Shown: positions 46,304-57,295 of the stretch, piece by piece
Position numbering within the stretch: the stretch's first letter is position 1
How the letters are laid out: each line of letters starts with the position of its first letter
Origin: Rhizoctonia solani
Taxonomy: Eukaryota > Basidiomycota > Agaricomycetes > Cantharellales > Ceratobasidiaceae
Length of the DNA stretch: 64,000 bases
Reading direction: 5' to 3'
Assembly (NCBI RefSeq): GCF_016906535.1
Contig: NC_057372.1
Location: forward strand, 1-64,000
Translations under genes and position numbers: made by a program
The notes under the pieces: model-generated
The model's database searches: none
What the model was told of the DNA's origin: nothing
What the model saw: the letters and a program-made list of their open reading frames with translations, nothing else

Positions 46304-46751
46304 TGTCACGACTCAGCTTGGACCTATGGTTCAAGGGGGCTTAAAGTCCGTGGCACTATCACCAATGGACTATGAGACAGGTAGAGGGGCGACAAGGGCC
46401 CAGGGGTTATGGATAAGGGTAGAGAGGCAACAAGGGCCTAGGGTTATGATTCTTAAGTAATGTGCACTTAGCCAACTAGGGGCTTGGGCAAGGGATAGGT
46501 AAGAGTTGAGGTGAATTGACAAAGAGGTCAAGTCTTGCTGTTTAGCAGCGACTTGACCTGGTTTAAATACATGAGAGAAGCCACATCAAAAACAACAGTA
46601 CTAAATAGTGAGTCATTTACAATTTCACATCATATATCAAATATGTCACGTGATCTTGATGAGTCATAAATATATACCAAAAAAGGAAACTGTCTCAGAA
46701 AAAAGGTAGAAAATAGTAGAAAAATATGTCATGCCAATGAAGGTCATGACA
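46304..46751 (-). mobile_element. 5' LTR of the Ty3-type element (448 bp)
   Basis: On the element strand it begins TGTCATGAC and ends GTCGTGACA, an imperfect terminal inverted repeat of the TG...CA type. TATTTAAA (46562-46569) lies about 25 bp before the inferred start of transcription near 46537. Its outer edge at 46751 is exactly where the duplicated module (copy 2) begins. The partner 3' LTR is missing. Confidence 0.8.
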
Positions 46752-47106
46752 CATGGTACACTAAAACCAGAACCTCCTTGGGCAGCTGGGGGATTTCTCC
46801 AGGACGGCATTTCTCCTTTAAGGACGTGATGAAAAACGTATCTTCTGCTTCACTCAAGATCACTTTGATGGGATGCACCTCCCTAGCTATCCCTACTTCA
46901 ACAAATTGTTTGTGGAGTGACTGGATCCATTTTATGGTTGGTTCCCGTTGACTTGGGTGGGGCTTGACCTGCCCATTACTGGTGCTAACCCGGAACAGGC
47001 CAAGGAAAAAATCATGTTCTGCTTGTGCAAAAAAGTTGGAACACAACTCCCCCGTGTGCTCATTATTTTTTCTTGATTGTGTTGAATTGAATGACAGGGA
47101 ATCCAT
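46752..47106 (-). pseudogene. ParB-like gene, 5' fragment (copy 2)
   Basis: Exon 1 of the ParB-like gene from its ATG (47106), identical in protein to copy 1 until the LTR edge, which falls just before the GQHR motif (after VLVLVYH). The rest of the gene is absent, so this copy cannot be functional. It probably marks the insertion of the retrotransposon into the exon. Confidence 0.9.
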
Positions 47107-47569
47107 TGAGATGCTTTAGTTGAATTTGACTAGATTTAGCAGATGGTTATTGAGCGTGTAGTACTGGCAATAGTCTGACAGGTATTGTAGTCCAGAGGGG
47201 GATGCAATCTGAAACATTATCATACCTCAACCTTATTATCAAATCTCACCGTGCTGTGATCCTTAATGGTGCCTTGCCCTGAATTCTAGTCATGTGGGTG
47301 GCTGAATGAACATCTATAAGTTTGGATGTGCACTAGGGCTTGCATGTTGCAACCCCAACAACTAACCTTGCTCCTTTACAGCATCTGGCAGTGCTATGTC
47401 AAAAGAGGATCAAAGCTTTAAGAACAGAAATAAACATATTCAAAAGTGGGTGATAGCTTCTAACACAAGATCAATGAGTGCCTAACATTCTTAGTAGGCC
47501 TATGGCTTGAAAAATGTAAGATATCAATGACATGTTGCTAAGTAATTTGAATCCCAGAGAATAATTGTT
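47107..47569. promoter_or_regulatory. divergent promoter (copy 2)
   Basis: Counterpart of 13774-14236, differing by very few bases. Confidence 0.5.
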
Positions 47570-50500
47570 ATGTTTCACTATAGTATATGGGACACCCTTC
47601 CTTCTGAAACTCCTTCACCTCGTAGTGTCCAAACCAGAGAATCAACCCCAAACCTTACGGCTCAAAGATTGTCTAATCAATTGCAATTGTCAAGCCCTTT
47701 ACCTTTCACCCCACTTGATGGGTCACCGCTTCCTTTCCAAACTCCTAAAAGGCCCCGTAAATCTGATGAGATTGAACTACAGTTCAAACAACGCATGCTG
47801 CATACATTGTAAGCGCAATGACAGACCTACGTATTATTTTCACCTCACTGGTTTATACACTGGGTCCAATAGCAATGAGTCTGCCACCTCACTTGAAGAG
47901 AGTGTTTCATCTGTGCACTTCCTGTGAGAGGTCCAGTGAAATTAATATTCCATTCATCTAATCTTTAATAAGTGAATTAACCGCTGAGCACACAACAAAC
48001 CAGACAAAGCTTCAGACTCCTTCTACTCCAAGTTGCAAGTAAGGGTATCTGTTATTTCAAAGAATATTAATTCTCACCTATATTATTTCCTTTGCAAAGC
48101 GCAAATAGCTCCAGCTCAAATCCCCATGCATTGCATAGTGATGCAGAGAGCAAGAGAGAACAAGTTGGGTGGCGTGAAACTAAAGTCACTATCCCGTCAA
48201 GGTGAGTTTACAATACAAAAGTTGAAATCTCATTGTGATACATTCCTTTTACTTCAGCCCAGCGCCAAGTGCTTCAAGCAAAGAAGACTCCTCCAACTCT
48301 GATGTTGATGTTGTTGGATTGGATGATGAAGATTTGAATGCTAACAAACAAGAGTCCCAAATTTACTCTTGCATGGAAGGTCAACTTATTGCAGCTTCAT
48401 CAGTTTCAAGCCTAGGCAACAGGAGCTTTGCGTATAGTGAAGATATTATTGATTTAACAAGTGATTCTGAAGACATAGACCTCAATCATGGTCACAGTGG
48501 CTACACCTGTTCTAATAATCAAGCTGATATTATTGAAATTGATAGTGATTCTGATGGGCCTGACCAGTATGTGCTGCACTGGACATATAACATTTATGTT
48601 TTACTTATTCTTAATTCCCCATGATCTTTGACTCTTTATCTAGCTATGCTAACATTACCAATAATGAACATTCCCAGTATTCAAATTCAAAAGATACCGT
48701 AAAGACAGAAAGGTATGTGTGGGCCTACAGCGCACTGGGACTATTCTCAATTGCATTGGTTTCTACTACAGTTGCACTGAATGGATCCCATGCCTCAATA
48801 CTTTGGATCACAATGAACTCATGATCCTCAGCACATGCATTGAAGCATGGGAACCAGCTATCAATTGGGAAGCTCAGAGCAATCACAATCCTCTCTGGGA
48901 CGTTCTACATAGCCCACTTATGGGTTCGCATACTTTGGATCAAGTAACAGCATACCTTGTCTATGTTGCATGCCGCAAGCGACCAAAATCTCTAGGGGGA
49001 CTTTGTCTGCTACCTGCATCATTATCTGGCGCTTTTTGACATGAGAACTATGCCATGGATTACACTATATGGGCTCATTCAGCTTCACCAGAAAGCCTTG
49101 CCCAGCTGCTGACACAACAAAGCATGATCTGGACCCATAATCTGGCTCCCCAAATCATCCTGATTCCAATTGTTGACCATAAGGCTATGCATTGCTACCT
49201 TTGGTATGGAAAGGTCATCCACAATTCCATACTTAACAAGCTTGATCTCTCTCTGCAACTCCTTGACTCGTTACCAAACCCTGGATCTTCCAAATTCAAT
49301 TGTTGATTTGTCTTTGTCAAGAAGCTTGTAAATTACATGCTGCCACACATCAACAGGAGCATTAAAGGTAGCTTGATGGATTTACCATACTATTGTCAAC
49401 GCCCTGGTAGTGCAGACTGTGGCTATTTTGTGTGTCAAGCAGTATTGGCTTTGACAATGAACCATGAACGCGCACTGGATGACTTGATTGGTATCACTGA
49501 GATCAAGGGCCGGGTATTCCAAATCTTACAGGACTGTAAAGATGGAGCATTACAAAATCTTTCTGATGGCTACATCCCGCATTCCTCCATTGTGCTTCAC
49601 AAATTGTCCACTATTGCGCCCCCACCCTGGCTTGGGACTCTTGATCAGACAGCTAACAATCATTCAGACCCCAATAGCAAGAAGAAACAAACCTGGAATG
49701 TGCCTCAAATAGTTTGATCACTCTCAGAGCCAAGTGAGGATATTCCACCTGAGGGACTCTCTGGAGGTTGGAACAAAGTTTTTGGGGAACAAATGGAGAG
49801 AAGTTTTGCAACGGTTGACCCAGAAAGATTCAGTGGCTTTCTTGATGGAGTTGAAAATGCCAGTTATCAGATACCTCAAGGAATGCTTTATGGTGTGGGT
49901 GGTCAGCTCCCCCAAAGTTTGATGAAGGCCCTCCTTTTGGAAGATGATAATACAGAAGAGGTTTCCTGGTTACCTGGAGATCACGTTCAATTGGACTCGG
50001 ATAGTGACTCCCTTGAAGAACCCAATAACAGTCTGGCTGTGCCACGCTTTTTGAAATCTCTACCCTACCTTGGAAGTGAAGATGATCAAAACAAGGCCTT
50101 GTTAACTGGCTGTCACAAAAGGCGCCCACTCAGGCTCAACTGGGCCAGGGACCCATTGCCTATTGAGCCTGAGAGTCTCACAGCTGGCCTTACTGTTGAC
50201 TCATTATCCCTCACAGTGAAGAGCCCTCAGTTTACCTCAAATATTTCTTTGCATGTTTGCCCACCACGAGGATCCACACTCACAACAGACATTGGGTTAT
50301 TGGTCTTGATCAATGGGAAGGTAACAAAACTAAGTCATAGTGAGTAAACCTTACCTTTAGCTAAACTTGTGTTCAAAATCCCATAATACATGAAATTGTA
50401 GTTCCCAACTTCACTTGGGGCCATGTGGGCAGTGCCAATCCTTTCCGGATCAACGTGTTTTTCCCAAACTATGAGAAAGGCAAAAACGCTGGTAGTCGTT

Positions 50501-52471
50501 ATATTACAATGCTCAATGCTCAGGATTGCTCTCTATGGTACACAGAAGTTGTCCGTCAAGCCATCATGCAAGCAGAAATGCGGTGCGCACCCCAACTCCG
50601 TCATGCAGTCACTTCCCTTTGACAAGAACTTCCTGTTACCTACTCTAATGCTGAATCACTTGTAAATGGTGGGAACCAGGGAAGGCTCCACAGGGGATAT
50701 CCAGTATGCCATGAAGTCTTCAACATCATTGCGCTTCTTGCCAGGGAAATAGTGGAAAACACAAGAAGGCTGGCCAAATTTAAGGGCTTTTTCTTTCATA
50801 TCTGGGGCAGTGGTTTGAAGTCCTTAGGGCATCAAATTCCTAATGAGAGGGGATCTGCATTGCTTTGTATCTTCAAAGAATATCCTTTTGTTGATTGGAG
50901 TCTTCAAAACCCTCAAGACATTGTGGTGGACATTGGCCTAGAAATCAACATCAAGCAAGAGGAACTCTCATTGGATACAAACGACTTGACATTGCTATGG
51001 AAACTCAGTGTTCTCAAACAGCTTATTTGGCCTGCTTGGCGTAAAGGACATGTCAACTCCTACATGCACTCCCGTGTTGTGGCAGGACTTTCTGCAGCTC
51101 CGCGTAGCCTTATAAGCCACTCTTTTTACTATTCCCACGCATACATGAAGGACAAGGTTGTCACCTACCATCATTGTGACAGCAGTATTGGGATTGGCTT
51201 CTCACCCAAGGATGGTCTGAACAACACGGACCAATACAATAATGAGATTGCCAAGTTGACAAAAGGATGGACCCAGAGCACAGGCTGTTATGGAGTGCAA
51301 TTAGAATGGCGGTGTGGAATCTGGGCATCAGAACAGATATTGAGGCTAGACCCATCCTTGTGGGTGCAACGTTTCCTGATGAAAGGCGCTATTGTGAGTG
51401 TCTGATTTACAAAGGGTAGTTGGGTTCACATTGACCAGATTCATTTTAGCTTGCATTCAAAACTCATCATGTGGTTCAGCTCAAAGTCACATTTCTCAGG
51501 GCCTATGACTATTTCTTTTGTAGGGTGCAAGTTTTGCCAGCCCCACAGCGCAGAAGTGAAGAGGTTCTTCTGCTTGCTGCAGTCCTTCATTACCTTATGC
51601 ATGGACTAGTAAAGCGCCCAGATGAGATGAGCTCTAGTCGTTACATGGCAAAGGGTCTTGGAATTCTTTCCAGGGCTATGTCTTATGGGTTTGCTTCAGT
51701 CAACCCAGCAGCCCTCTCACCTGATTGTTGTGGAATGAGTTGATCCCTCCAGTTCACTGAGTACAAGATCCTTCAATACTCAGCTCGTCATACCCCTGCT
51801 GGAGCTCGTCTCAAGCCAACCCTTTCATTATCCAAGACTGATCAATTTATCATTCGGGCACTTGAAAACATGCAGCAGAAGAATGCAGCCAAACGGGTAA
51901 TGCGTACTGGGAAAAAGCTGATCCAAAAGTCAAACAACCCAACTACACCAAGCAATTCAGCTCCTTGCCAACTGACAACAGAGACTGAAGATTTTGTCTT
52001 TTTTGATCACTTAATCAATGAAGACCTTTCTGGTTGGCTTTGGTCAAAGTTCCCCATCCAGGATCAAACAGAGGTGCCAAATTTGCGGAGCTTTGAAGGT
52101 CCATTTCAGCTGAAACTATGGAAAAATTCAGTTGGTCCTGGAGTTAAGTGCAAGAGCCGTATTTCTTGGGCAGGGTTCCAGAATGTTATTTCTCAACTAT
52201 TCCCTGATGATTGGGTCATGAAGGACCGTGGGCAGATGTGGGATTCATATCAAGCAGTTGTTTTGGACCCCATCATAAAACGGCTTGAACAGGAAGACAA
52301 AGCCAATCGTGCCACCCGTGCCAGTGGGTACAGAAAATCAATACAGTTTGTATTTGGATATTGGGAATTTATCCCATGCATACAAGGTGACCGGATCTGG
52401 AGCTATAAGGGGGGAGGAAACAACCGGGTTTATATGATATATCATAATCATTCCAAGAAGACAAAGTAGTA
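47570..52471 (+). pseudogene. Ulp1-type SIM protease, copy 2, with two additional stops
   Basis: Same exon layout, SIMs, DCGYFVC motif and C-terminal region as 14237-19138, including the three shared TGA codons (at 49037, 49304 and 51741). It has two extra TGA codons: 49715-49717, where copy 1 has CGA (Arg), and 50620-50622, where copy 1 has CAA. The pair CAA/TGA is what two independent CpG transitions from CGA would give. This copy is more decayed than copy 1. Confidence 0.85.
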
Positions 52472-52707
52472 GTCACTGTAGATCCAACATGTTCCTTGAT
52501 ATCTATTTTTTTTTTTTTTCAAGTCACAGCACTTCAGCAAATTTTTTTTTTTCAAGGCTGGACTGGTGGCTTGGGCATGGAAATATGTCAGGTTGGGCTC
52601 AGGTAAGATAAAGATCAGGCCTAGGCCAAGTGAATAGCCTGGTAGGATGTCACCAGCATGGATATGATTTGGGCTGTGGATAAGTGAGACTTGGAATAGA
52701 GTATCAA

Positions 52708-53545
52708 TCACAGAAGATATATGAGAGTGAGGCTAGTACTGATGAGCATGTACTGAGAGCAGCTACAGATGTATATAGAACAGACAAGTGGAATTGAAAA
52801 AAAAGGAATCTGCAGGACGGTCCCACATGGACCCTGAACAGCGGCAACAAAGATATGTGGGTTGCTCAGCAGCCAGAAGACATATGAGAGTAAGGCCAGT
52901 GCTAATGAGCATGTATTGAGAGCGGCTACAGATGTATATAGAACAGACAAGTGGAATTGAAAAAAAAGGAATCTGTGGGACGGTCCCACATGGACCCTGA
53001 ACAGCGGCAACAAAGATATGTGGGCTGTTCAGCAGCCAGATGACATATGATAGTGAGGCTAGTACTAATGAGCATGTATTGAGAGCGGCTACAGATGTAT
53101 ATAGAACAGACAAGTGGAATTGAAAAAAAAGGAATCTGTGGGACGGTCCCACATGGACCCTGAACAGCGGCAACAAAGATATGTGGGCTGTTCAGCAGCC
53201 AGATGACATATGATAGTGAGGCTAGTACTAATGAGCATGTATTGAGAGCGGCTACAGATGTATATAGAACAGACAAGTGGAATTGAAAAAAAGGGATCTG
53301 TGGGACGGTCCCACATGGACCCTGAACAGCGGCAACAAAGATATGTGGGCCGTTCAGCAGCCAGATGACATATGATAGTGAGGCTAGTACTAATGAGCAT
53401 GTATTGAGAGCAGCTACAGATGTATATAGAACAGACAAGTGGAATTGAAAAAAAAGGAATCTGTGGGACGGTCCCACATGGACCCTGAACAGCAGCAACA
53501 AAGATACCTGAATTGCTCAGCAGCCAGAACATATATGAGAATGAG
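52708..53545. repeat. 165-bp minisatellite (copy 2)
   Basis: Same unit and number of units as 19380-20215, with scattered base changes. The first unit here has its palindrome changed (TGCAGGACGG). Confidence 0.9.
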
Positions 53546-53829
53546 GTCAGAACTAGAGTAGCTCTCTAATCAATTGCATCCTTCCTGATTCATTGATATA
53601 AGCCTTATAGAGCTTATGATAGTTCAATGCTGTACATCCAATTTGAAATTTTGGATTGGTGGACTCAAGAGTGGTCAGACCCTGAACACCCAATGGTCTT
53701 GAGACTTAGCAGGATGGTTGGGACTGCTGCTGAGCCACAGTGTACCAAAAATTAGAGGCTGAAGCCAAGCTGCTGTTGTGCTACTGGACTGTCCCAGTGG
53801 TGATCAGCCCATCTGAGGTCTATTAACCT

Positions 53830-53895
53830 AGTCTGATTTAATCTTATCTAATTTAATCTTATCTTGTCTTATCTTATCTTATCTTACGTTGCTTA
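53830..53895. repeat. TTATC/TAATC microsatellite
   Basis: Imperfect repeats of (A)TCTTATCT and TTTAATCTTATCT directly at the right edge of the duplicated module. Confidence 0.75.
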
Positions 53896-54345
53896 GGTAA
53901 GTTGTGGTAAGTGGCTGTGTGGTTACATAAGCTCAGCGCTTGAGGTATTGATTGGTAAGCATCTTACTAAGCCCGCATATACTCCGGCCTTAGTAAGTTT
54001 TAACAAGTAAGCCCAAACGCTCATTGGGCTTGGCATTCTCACAACCCTAGATAACCCTAGATAACCCGTGAATATCAACCAATGGTAAGGATCCAATCTC
54101 CAACAAGGTTCAATTGCCGGGCAAGTTACTCCCCCCGTTCACACAATAGTTTCCCCGCCGCACTGCCTTGGCAGGGGTATATAAGAGAGTGATCCACTCA
54201 ACAGTTTGACATATCAAACAAAACTTAAGCCCTTTACAACAACAAGTAAGTAGTTTAAGTTTGGAATTAGGCAGTACTCTTTGTGGTTGGTTATGTTTAG
54301 CCAAGGTGACGCCCCAACCTTTGGCTGGGGCTAGCCTTTTCCTTT
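53896..54345. other. non-coding region
   Basis: Contains GCTTAGGTAAG-like motifs and two ACCCTAGATA repeats near 54042-54065. No gene seen. Confidence 0.4.
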
Positions 54346-54475
54346 TTTGTTCAGAGGTGTGATCTCCATGCATACACTCAAGCCTAAGAGGTTTACCATG
54401 GGTAGCCTGGCTCAGTTTGGGTCCCAGGTTGGGAGCAAGCCTACCTAGCAACCTAGTTTCTCTCATTAACCTGAT
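54346..54475 (+). repeat. dispersed repeat family D, copy 1
   Basis: About 125 bp starting TTCAGAGGTGTGATCTCC and ending CTAGTTTCTCTCATTAACC, repeated at 56606-56730. Confidence 0.9.
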
Positions 54476-54544
54476 TTGTGCACCTCTGTATGTTTCAGTG
54501 TGCCTCACACTAAATGACCCCTACACTTGAGTCCTGCTTTATAA

Positions 54545-55010
54545 TCTACCCTGAAAATTAAATTCTACTAGGAGACCCATCAATTCCGCATTGTTTGACA
54601 TATATATCACTTGACAGGGTCCATATTGACATTTCACAAGTTATGTAATCCACTTAGATATTGAAATCTTGCTAAAAAACCACGTGATTCCGAGTCAATT
54701 CATATATATATCAAGCGTATTTGAAAATCTCATATGAAATCTCACAATGATGCCCAAATAGGGCATTGGATTTCCATTTTGGGAGGTCAACACTACCATA
54801 AATGGAAAGACCGCACTCAATAACCCATTGCTATGTGTTTTCCTAGTCCAATAGTATAAGCATACAGCCCTCTAATTTACTTAGCCAGGTAATTCAAAAT
54901 ATCTTCCAAAGTCCAGGATAAATACCCAAATAGGCCATCATGTTTCCATTTTTAGATCTACTTAGTGCCATCAATGGAAAGAGCATGTCCAATTACCCCA
55001 TGTGCTATGT
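54545..55010. mobile_element. diverged foldback-element relic
   Basis: Sequence related to one arm of the 24331/32233 elements: ACCCTGAAAATTAAATTCTAC, then AACCACGTGATTC, TGCCCAAATAGGGCAT, CCATAAATGGAAAGA. A second weaker half follows (AATACCCAAATAGGCC, TCAATGGAAAGAG at 54925-54985). The palindromic partner arm is not recognisable. Confidence 0.6.
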
Positions 55011-55203
55011 CACTTAAGTCTTAGATAGATCTGTACAGTGTCTTGAGAATTTATTCTTCAGCTCTACACTTAATCTGATGTTTTATGGCTGTTAAACTAA
55101 TTTTCTCAGCATATTCTGGGATATCAATCAAGAGAGCCGAATTTTCTGCATTTTATGAGCTACTAAACACTTGGTTGAGATGAGATTTCACAAACGTCCC
55201 TCA

Positions 55204-55706
55204 CTATAGGACCCTGAGGACCGGTCGCCGACCGGTCCCCTCTGGTGTCGAGCAGACCATCAACTTTGTCTTGCGTGTATCTCACTCAATACTGAGCCAA
55301 TCTACGCCGTTCTAGTACTGAGGTACTCTGTGCAATTATGCGCATTCTTTGAGCACTTACAGACCTTATTGTGGTGACATTTGGGATGCTCAATTATCTG
55401 AGGGAGGACCGGTCGCCGACCGGTCCCCTCTGGCGCCAAAGCTCTACATGTATATTGTTTCCAGTATATCTCCACAAATACTAAGCCAAATAACATTGTT
55501 CTGGTGTCAAAATGATTGTATGAGCTAGCTCTACCTTGTGAGACAATAAAAAAAGTTTCTGAATCGCGTCCACGAATGTATTTTGCTGTTTTCTCAACGA
55601 GTTCTTGACCAATTTCAAATGTCTTTCCATTTTTGGAAAGTCTGTCATGGTCCGCATTTTTGAAGATTTTTGTTAAATTTCCAATTGACCGGTCGGCGAC
55701 CGGTCC
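55204..55706. repeat. three copies of a CpG-rich palindrome (ACCGGTCG-N-CGACCGGT)
   Basis: Perfect inverted repeats with stem GGACCGGTCG and one central base occur at 55218-55238 and 55406-55426 (centre C), and in opposite orientation at 55687-55706 (centre G). Flanks CCCTGAGG and CCCTCTGG are partly shared. The third copy leads into dispersed repeat family B (to 55895). Counterparts at 26154 and 30785 have lost the CpGs. Confidence 0.85.
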
Positions 55707-55895
55707 TCAAGGCTGCAGTGATAAAATTGGTTGAAAATCGATTATTTTTGACCTCAATAGAATTGCCCCAAATTTTGACAGTAGGTGTGCATGGCATAGG
55801 AGACCATAATGACAAAGTCTCACGCAATTTGAATCACAGACAAAAGCAAGAATCTCATTATTCTCCAAAATTCAAGCAATTTTTCATACTATAAC
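55707..55895 (+). repeat. dispersed repeat family B, third copy
   Basis: Shares TCGATTATTTTTGACCTCA, AGAATTGCCCCAAATTTTGA and the end CATACTATAAC with the members at 25.8 and 30.8 kb. Confidence 0.7.
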
Positions 55896-56044
55896 TGATT
55901 GATTGTACTTGTTGTTTACCATGCATGGATAACGGATTACAGAAATATGAGCACCATCAGAGAATCATTACTGCATGCTCTGTGCGTACATAGTATACAT
56001 AATAAGTAATAGCTTGTGTGACCAACGCAAATGCTGAATAATCA

Positions 56045-56560
56045 GGTTGTTTACGCTCTTGATGCGTACTTAGTACGCATGGCGTGTGGTGCTATGTGCG
56101 CACCAGTATAAGTGCTAAGAAACAACAGATGTTGCACTCTCCGCGCATAACTGGTACACGTGTTGTGTGGTGCTACGTGCGCACCAGTACAAATATTGAT
56201 AAACCACAAGCGTTGCACTCTCTGTGCGTACAAAGTACGCATGGTGTGTGGTGCTATGTGCGTGGTGGTGCAGATGCTGACAAATCATCAGTGTTGCACT
56301 CTCTGTGCGTACTTTGTACGCATGGTGTGCGGTGCTATGTGCGTGCCAGTATAAAATACTGACAAATCACAAGTCCCACACTCTCTGTGCGTACAAAGTA
56401 CGCATGGTGTGTGGTGCTATGTGCGTGCCAGTATAAATACTGACAAATCACAAGTGTTGCACTCTCTGTGCGTACTTTGTACGCATGATAAGTATCACAC
56501 TGTGCATACTCTCTTTTTCAGATGTCAAGTGTTGTGCTTGCTGTGCATACAAAGCATGCA
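56045..56560. repeat. minisatellite, about 81-bp unit, about 6 copies
   Basis: GTGGTGCTATGTGCG recurs every 80-82 bp. Each unit holds TGCGTAC / GTACGCA around a 3-base spacer. The clear successive spacers are AAA (56232), TTT (56313), AAA, TTT, and a decayed AAA unit. The core palindrome is the same as in the 83-bp array at 38.4 kb, so the two arrays are probably related. Confidence 0.9.
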
Positions 56561-56605
56561 CTACAGGTGTTAGCTTGCATGTTTTCATTCAAATACTGAC
56601 TAGTG

Positions 56606-56730
56606 TTCAGAGGTGTGATCTCCATGCATACACTCAAGCCTAAGAGGTTTTACCATGGGTAGCCTGGCTCAGTTTGGGACCCAGGCTGGGACCCAGCCTA
56701 CCTAGCAGCCTAGTTTCTCTGATTAACCTT
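56606..56730 (+). repeat. dispersed repeat family D, copy 2
   Basis: Counterpart of 54346-54475, with one extra T in the AGAGGTTTTACC part. Confidence 0.9.
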
Positions 56731-57295
56731 CTATCAATATATTCCCTCAAACACTCTTCTTGCTTTTGCTTTTCTTGTCTATTCAAACTGACTCTCATTT
56801 TTATCGAATTATTCTATGCCTTTTATTTTGGTGGTGTTTCTTAATGTGTTCATCTCTCTGTTCAACTTCCTTGTCTTAATATTTTGATATCATTGTAGCT
56901 TTAGCTTTTGCCCTTTCTTTACACCTTTATCACTTTCCTCTTGTTTCTTATCACCCCCCCGCTCTCCTTCTTTGCCTCTGGGATCTCAGGCGTTGCCCAA
57001 CTATAGAATATTCAGGATGCAGTTGTTGATTGTTTGATGGTTTTGAAGAGTTTTGCATTTTATATGCGGGAGTACTGGGACTAAGCCACGGAACATACGG
57101 AGCTTGGAAGCGGACTAGTTAGATGTTTTGGAATTGTGTTGATGTATTTCATGTTTGTGTGGATGGGTTCCGGTGCTAGACCACAAGAGGTCCGATGGTT
57201 AGCTGCGGATCAGCTGTGAGTTCTGGGGTTTAAAAATGTATATTTATGTATTATATGCGAATTGTTTGCCAGCCGGTATGAATACCCCATTACAC
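56731..57295. other. transition to CpG-richer sequence, no gene
   Basis: Pyrimidine-rich sequence to about 57000, after which CG dinucleotides become frequent. No coding region is recognised. Confidence 0.4.

Larger units (their letters stand above)
46752..53829. repeat. segmental duplication, copy 2 (7.08 kb)
   Basis: Copy of 13419-20501, same orientation. Its left edge abuts the retrotransposon LTR inside the ParB-like exon 1. Its right edge changes from TCTATTAACCT to a TTATC-rich microsatellite. At 12-13 sites copy 1 has CG where copy 2 has TG or CA; at 5 sites the reverse holds. Confidence 0.95.

Noticed and set aside
54110..54508. 132-codon minus-strand ORF
   Set aside because: It runs across a dispersed repeat (family D), has no domain, and part of it recurs at 56606-56730 in a different context.
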